NCBI GenBank assembly: GCA_028292785.1
Contig: JAQGLQ010000210.1
Coordinates: 1 to 10,696, forward strand
Direction of reading: 5' to 3'
Source: Noviherbaspirillum sp.
GTDB taxonomy: Bacteria; Pseudomonadota; Gammaproteobacteria; Burkholderiales; Burkholderiaceae
Length of the DNA stretch: 10,696 nt
This document shows positions 6,635-10,696 of this stretch, one piece after another. The stretch's first letter is position 1. Each line of letters begins with the position of its first letter. Position numbers and translations under genes: made by a program. Under the pieces are notes generated by a model that had not been told where the DNA came from, did no database searches, and saw nothing but the letters and a program-made list of their open reading frames with translations.

Positions 6635-6756
6635 CATTCACTTCATCGGCGATACCGTAGGGTAACGTGTCGACGTTGCTGAATCAACTTGATGACGGTT
6701 TGATAATATGTTGTGGAAGCGGGTCGCACGGCGCGACGAAGCCGGACGATATCGGC

Positions 6757-7971
6757 TCAGTGGGTATCCGCCATGCTTGGGGCGATCTGGTCCGCCGCCT
6801 TCCGGAGCCCGAAGAAAGCAAGTACGTCGGGCGCACGCGCCCGTGCATCTTTCTCTCCGAGACGGATCAAGTCGCGCGTGTAACTGGCTTCGAATAACAG
6901 ATAGGAAGCCAATGCCGAACCGCGTGCCTCGGTTGCGCCGATAACGCTCAACAGCATTCTGATAGGACGCGGCAAGCTTTCGATGTGTCGGCTTGCCAAA
7001 TCGTCAAGTCGCTCCGACGGAGCGATGACGAGCATCTCGATCGGCCTGAGCCTGGTTTTTTTGCGCTGCTCCGCGGTCAGGAGAGAAACCGTGGCGTTTA
7101 CCCGCTGCATGCGTTCGATGTCGACAGCCAGGCTATCCAGAAAGATGCTTGATAAAGCATGGCCGGCAATCTGCGCCAGGCTAGGGTAATGAGCGGTCCG
7201 CTCGACATCCCGCGCCGGTTCCGCCAGACGCCCTGCTCCGATCACCAGAACCTTGTCCGCACCCAAATGAATCGCCGGCGAGATCGGCGCGAGCTGTCGT
7301 ATCGATCCATCGCCGAAATATTCGAGTCTGCCGTTGCAATACAGCGGCGTCGCGGGAAAGATGAGTGGAATTGCAGAAGAAGCAAGAAGATGCTCCACGC
7401 AGATATGGCTGCGTAGTGCAAAACGTTGCATGCGCACCCAGGGCTCGATATCGGCTTCGGTCTGGAAGAACGTAAAGTGCTCGCCCGCGGTATAAGACGA
7501 TGCCGTAACAGCGAGCGCATGCAGCGCTCCGCTGCTCAGCGCCGCGTCAAGTCTTGGAAAATCCAGTATGCGGTTCAACAGGGATACGAGGGGCGTATTG
7601 TCGAGCAGTGCATTTGGCGGACTCGGAATCCACTTGCGCAAAAGCCAGCCCATCGACAGCAGGGAAAACCATTTCGATCCGGTTCGCAGTACGCCGAGCG
7701 AATCCGCGCGATATACCTGCTCGGCGGAGATGTGCTGCCATATCTGCAAGATCTTGTGCAGGCCTTCGTCGAAATTCTCTGCATAGCATGCCAGCGCGGT
7801 GGCATTGATCGCGCCCGCGGAGGTGCCGCAAATAATGTCATAGGGATTTCGTCCGGGCTGCCAGCCCGCCTCTCTCAGCAAAGAGGAGACGCCGCGCAGC
7901 ACGCCGAGCTGATAAGCCGCGCGTGCACCGCCGCCCGTCAGTACAAGGCCTGTTTTCTTTTGTTCTCCCAT
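6757..7971 (-). CDS. Patatin-like phospholipase
   Basis: A 404-residue patatin-family lipid acyl hydrolase using a Ser-Asp dyad. The oxyanion-hole motif GGGARAAYQLGVL is at 13-25, the nucleophile elbow GTSAG at 49-53 with S51 as nucleophile, and the catalytic aspartate is D221 in FGDGSIRQLAP. The motif is DGS rather than the more usual DG[GA]. The region after residue 250 is longer than the minimal patatin core and is not recognised. No signal peptide is seen, so it is probably cytoplasmic or membrane-associated; substrate is unknown. It lies 115 nt after the gamma-glutamyltranspeptidase gene and 133 nt before the ribonuclease gene on the same strand, so it is probably transcribed alone. A GATAAT lies at 7985-7980, just ahead of the ATG, but has no matching -35. 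Confidence 0.92.
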   Translation of the reverse strand: MGEQKKTGLVLTGGGARAAYQLGVLRGVSSLLREAGWQPGRNPYDIICGTSAGAINATALACYAENFDEGLHKILQIWQHISAEQVYRADSLGVLRTGSKWFSLLSMGWLLRKWIPSPPNALLDNTPLVSLLNRILDFPRLDAALSSGALHALAVTASSYTAGEHFTFFQTEADIEPWVRMQRFALRSHICVEHLLASSAIPLIFPATPLYCNGRLEYFGDGSIRQLAPISPAIHLGADKVLVIGAGRLAEPARDVERTAHYPSLAQIAGHALSSIFLDSLAVDIERMQRVNATVSLLTAEQRKKTRLRPIEMLVIAPSERLDDLASRHIESLPRPIRMLLSVIGATEARGSALASYLLFEASYTRDLIRLGEKDARARAPDVLAFFGLRKAADQIAPSMADTH

Positions 7972-8086
7972 TTGCCTAGATTATCAGGGGCATTTGGGCG
8001 CGGTGCAGTACGGCAAGCAATGACATGAAAAAACAACGGTTTGCAACAAGCGCCATGCCTGCGCGGCAGATAAAACCGAGCCTGCA

Positions 8087-9898
8087 TCAATCGCCCCTGG
8101 CAATGCCTTCACGTCTCGGATCGGCGCCGCCAAACCACATTTCCTCGCCATGGATATTCATGCGCATGATGCCGTGCAGGCCGGAAGCCTGTTCCATCAT
8201 GCGTACGTTGTGGCCACGCGCCTTGAGCTGTTCCGCCACTGTTTCGGATATCCGGCCTTGTTCCAGTTCAGTCGGTCCGTTGCGGCTGCCGAAGTTCGGA
8301 AGACTGATCGCTTGCTGCACATTCAGTCCCCAATCCAGCGTGCCGACCAGAACCTTCGCAACATAATTGATGATGGCGGGGCCGCCAGGCGAACCGATGA
8401 CAAGCACCAGCTTCTTCGTCGCCTTGTCGAACACCAGGGTGGGAGACATCGCGCTGCGGGGACGCTTGCCCGGCTGTACGCGATTCGCGACCGGGCCATC
8501 GCCATCCACAGGATTGAACGAAAAATCGCTCAGTTGATTATTCAGCAAGAAGCCATGCACCATCTGCCGCGAGCCGAAGGCATTCTCGACCGTCGTGGTC
8601 ATCGAGAGCGCGCTGCCGCTACGGTCGACAATGGAAATATGCGAGGTGGATGCCAGTTCGGCCGACGTGTCGACGCCGAGCGCGACAGCCGTTCCAAATG
8701 GCGTCCCGGATTTGGCGACGCCCATCGACTTCTCGGAAATCAGCGCGGCGCGCGATGCCAGATATTTTTTGTCGAGGAGCGGCGCGAAGCTGTTTCCGGG
8801 AAGTGGCACGAAGTCGGTGTCGGCGATGAAGCGGGCGCGATCCGCATAGGCGAGCCGCCCCACCTCCGAAAACAAATGAATCGCATCGGCCGGGACCTGC
8901 CCCTCGCGCGACGCAAAACGACTGATATCCTTAATCTCCAGCATGCCGAGCATCTGCGCCAGGGCGATGCCTCCGGCCGATGGCGGCGGCATGCCGCAGA
9001 CCGTCCATGATTTGTAGTCGGCGCACACGGGATCGCGTTCTTTCGCCTGATAAGCGGCGAGGTCGGTGGCGCTCAAGCCGCCCGGATTGGATGGATGGTT
9101 CCTGATTTTAGCTGCGATATCGCGCGCAATCGTCCCGCTGTAGAACGCATCGGCCCCGCCCTTTGCAATCGCTCGCAGCGCTGTTGCCAGTTCCGGATTC
9201 CTGAGCAGATAGCCAGGCGGTCTGGGGTTGCCACCCGCGTCATAAAAATAGGCTGCGGCAGCGGGGTCGCGCTTCAGGTATTGCTCCGTGGCCAGCAGCC
9301 GGGAAAGCCGCGTGCTTACCGGGAAGCCGTTCTCGGCGAGCATGACGGCGGGTGTGAACAGCGACTCCCACGGCAACTTGCCGTACTGCTTGTGCGCCAG
9401 TTCCAGCATGCGAAGCACGCCCGGCACGCCGACTGAACGTCCGCCTATGATTGCGTCGAAGAAGCCTGCAGTCTTGCCATCCGGGCCCTGAAATAATTTT
9501 TCATCGGCGCTCGCGGGCGCCGTCTCGCGACCATCGAATGCCTTGACGACCTTGCCGTCGTAGTGCAACAGGAAAGCGCCGCCGCCGATACCGGAAGACT
9601 GCGGCTCCACCAACGTCAGCACCATCTGCGTCGCGATCGCCGCATCGACGGCGGAACCGCCTGCTTTCAACACCTCATATCCGGCATCCACGGCGAGCGG
9701 ATTCGCGGCGGCCACCATGTATTTTTTCGCGGTCCATCCAGTCTTTTCGGTGAAGCCGGTAGAGCGCTCCGGCGCATCGGGCCGCTGCTGCACGACATCG
9801 CTGCCGGAACCTGGCGATGAAGAACAGCCAAGAAACAAGGCAGCAACAACCGCGATCGCCGCGGCCTTTATCGGAGTCACTTTTAGGAGAAAAGACAA
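8087..9898 (-). CDS. ggt: Gamma-glutamyltranspeptidase, lipoprotein-type precursor
   Basis: Ntn-hydrolase that removes or transfers the gamma-glutamyl group of glutathione and related compounds. The N-terminus is a signal peptide ending LFLGCSSS (C25), which suggests lipid anchoring in the envelope. DGRETAP (R124) matches E. coli R114. Autocleavage is expected before T418 in STSHIS, giving two subunits of roughly 390 and 186 residues. D458 (NNQLSDFS) and the oxyanion glycines of GSPGG (502-506) are present. Two substrate-site differences from E. coli stand out: E438 where N411 is expected, and A483 where S463 is expected. The segment between D458 and S482 is about 5 residues shorter than in E. 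coli, so the lid loop is reduced. The start is uncertain: TTG at 9898 or GTG at 9880, neither with a clear ribosome binding site. It follows the SDR gene by 11 nt and is probably co-transcribed. Confidence 0.92.
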   Translation of the reverse strand: MSFLLKVTPIKAAAIAVVAALFLGCSSSPGSGSDVVQQRPDAPERSTGFTEKTGWTAKKYMVAAANPLAVDAGYEVLKAGGSAVDAAIATQMVLTLVEPQSSGIGGGAFLLHYDGKVVKAFDGRETAPASADEKLFQGPDGKTAGFFDAIIGGRSVGVPGVLRMLELAHKQYGKLPWESLFTPAVMLAENGFPVSTRLSRLLATEQYLKRDPAAAAYFYDAGGNPRPPGYLLRNPELATALRAIAKGGADAFYSGTIARDIAAKIRNHPSNPGGLSATDLAAYQAKERDPVCADYKSWTVCGMPPPSAGGIALAQMLGMLEIKDISRFASREGQVPADAIHLFSEVGRLAYADRARFIADTDFVPLPGNSFAPLLDKKYLASRAALISEKSMGVAKSGTPFGTAVALGVDTSAELASTSHISIVDRSGSALSMTTTVENAFGSRQMVHGFLLNNQLSDFSFNPVDGDGPVANRVQPGKRPRSAMSPTLVFDKATKKLVLVIGSPGGPAIINYVAKVLVGTLDWGLNVQQAISLPNFGSRNGPTELEQGRISETVAEQLKARGHNVRMMEQASGLHGIMRMNIHGEEMWFGGADPRREGIARGD

Positions 9899-9909
9899 GA
9901 TCGCTGCTA

Positions 9910-10668
9910 CTACTTCGGCTGCATGCGGATCGCACCATCGAGGCGTATCGTTTCGCCATTGAGCATCACGTTTTCAATGATGGCCCTGGCGAGCTGCGCA
10001 TATTCCGTCGGCTTCCCCGGACGCGAAGGGAAAGGCACCATGCGCCCAAGCGCGTCCTGCACTTCCTGAGGCATGCCCAGCAGCATCGGGGTTTCGAAGA
10101 TGCCCGGCGCGATCGTCATTACGCGTATACCGTTGCGCGACAGGTCGCGCGCCATCGGCAGCGTCAGGCCGGCAATTGCCGCCTTGGATGCCGCATAGGC
10201 TGCCTGGCCCACCTGCCCGTCGAAGGCAGCGACCGATGCGGTATTGATGATGACGCCGCGTTCACCGTGCTCGTTGGGTTCCGTCCTAGCCATCGCGTCC
10301 GCCGCCAGGCGGGCCATATTGAATGTTCCGATCAGATTGATATTGACGACGCGCTGAAACACATCGAGTGGATGCGGACCATCCTTGCCGACCGTTTTCG
10401 CCGCGGGCGCAATGCCGGCGCAATTGACCAGGCCACGCAGCACGCCAATCCCGAGCGCCGCGTCGATCACGGCCTTGGCATCGACCTCGGAGGTCACATC
10501 GCATTTGATGAAGCGACCACTCAACTCGACGGCAAGTTGCTGGCCCGCGTCGATCTGGACATCGGCCAGCACCACTCTCCCGCCATTGTCGGCAATCATG
10601 CGCGCCGTCGCCGCGCCCAATCCGGAAGCGCCGCCGGTGATGATGAATACATTGCTTGCGATCTGCAT
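9910..10668 (-). CDS. SDR-family type II 3-hydroxyacyl-CoA dehydrogenase-like oxidoreductase
   Basis: A 252-residue short-chain dehydrogenase resembling HSD17B10-type 3-hydroxyacyl-CoA dehydrogenases, which oxidise 3-hydroxyacyl-CoA with NAD in beta-oxidation. The Rossmann motif TGGASGLG is at 11-18, and D36 ends strand 2 (VVLADV), which favours NAD over NADP. NCAG is at 82-85 and the catalytic set is N111, S145, Y158 and K162 (YAASK). The stretches GIAPAAKT and [10 protein letters not shown] are typical of this subgroup. GAGGG just before the ATG at 10668 sets the start; an in-frame TTG at 10689 would add seven residues and is less likely. The gene is complete, but its promoter lies at or beyond the window edge. 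The ggt gene follows after 11 nt, so the two probably share a transcript; a metabolic link is not obvious. Confidence 0.92.
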   Translation of the reverse strand: MQIASNVFIITGGASGLGAATARMIADNGGRVVLADVQIDAGQQLAVELSGRFIKCDVTSEVDAKAVIDAALGIGVLRGLVNCAGIAPAAKTVGKDGPHPLDVFQRVVNINLIGTFNMARLAADAMARTEPNEHGERGVIINTASVAAFDGQVGQAAYAASKAAIAGLTLPMARDLSRNGIRVMTIAPGIFETPMLLGMPQEVQDALGRMVPFPSRPGKPTEYAQLARAIIENVMLNGETIRLDGAIRMQPK

Positions 10669-10671
10669 GTT

Positions 10672-10676
10672 CCCTC
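10672..10676 (-). promoter_or_regulatory. Ribosome binding site of the SDR gene
   Basis: GAGGG on the minus strand, 3 nt before the ATG at 10668. It supports this ATG over the TTG at 10689. Confidence 0.65.
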
Positions 10677-10696
10677 GGTAAAAAAGCAAAAATAAT

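Noticed and set aside
6723..6737. 5-bp inverted repeat GTCGC/GCGAC after the patatin gene, as a possible terminator
   Set aside because: Short stem with no following T-run on the minus strand.
7980..7985. GATAAT just upstream of the patatin gene, suggesting a second leaderless start
   Set aside because: No -35-like hexamer is found at 16-18 nt and there is no extended -10, so it may be chance.
8150..9010. 286-codon plus-strand open frame opposite ggt
   Set aside because: It mirrors the codon pattern of ggt, has no recognisable domain, and shows no convincing ribosome binding site.
9817..10695. 292-codon plus-strand open frame opposite the SDR gene and the start of ggt
   Set aside because: Long only because the opposing gene is GC-rich. 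The product is Arg/His-rich with no motif, and it spans two real genes.

Overview
The window reads as ordinary betaproteobacterial chromosome. The likely order is Burkholderiales, with an Oxalobacteraceae-like flavour; this is inferred from protein style (the rpmB-rpmG pair, the long DesC-type desaturase, the barstar and PurN sequences) and moderately high GC, not from any marker gene. Eleven protein genes were identified. Only rpmB-rpmG lies on the plus strand; the other nine are on the minus strand. No tRNA, rRNA, CRISPR array, insertion sequence or phage gene was seen.

Layout: (1) 24-451, rpmB-rpmG (ribosomal proteins L28 and L33), closed by two tandem, symmetric hairpin terminators (469-557) that also serve the convergent minus-strand operon. 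(2) 595-5695, a minus-strand unit read as purN, an RsmB/NOP-type RNA methyltransferase, an exported single-HKD phospholipase D-like protein, an MscS-family channel and a fatty-acid desaturase. The methyltransferase/PLD and PLD/MscS junctions are 4-nt ATGA overlaps with no visible ribosome binding site, so these genes look translationally coupled. (3) 5777-6623, an RNase Sa/barnase-type secreted ribonuclease followed by its presumed barstar-family inhibitor, ended by a hairpin terminator. (4) 6757-7971, a patatin-like phospholipase. (5) 8087-10668, a short-chain dehydrogenase of the type II 3-hydroxyacyl-CoA dehydrogenase kind, followed 11 nt later by a lipoprotein-type gamma-glutamyltranspeptidase.

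Functionally the window mixes translation (L28, L33, rRNA methyltransferase), purine synthesis (PurN), envelope and lipid functions (MscS channel, desaturase, patatin, PLD-like protein), glutathione or gamma-glutamyl metabolism, and an extracellular RNase with cytoplasmic immunity. No new multi-gene defence or mobile system could be supported. The points most worth checking are: a desaturase whose C-terminal tail resembles the end of ISL3-family transposases; a purN promoter whose -10 box sits so close to the start codon that the message may be leaderless; active-site substitutions in the gamma-glutamyltranspeptidase; and the coupled PLD/MscS pair.
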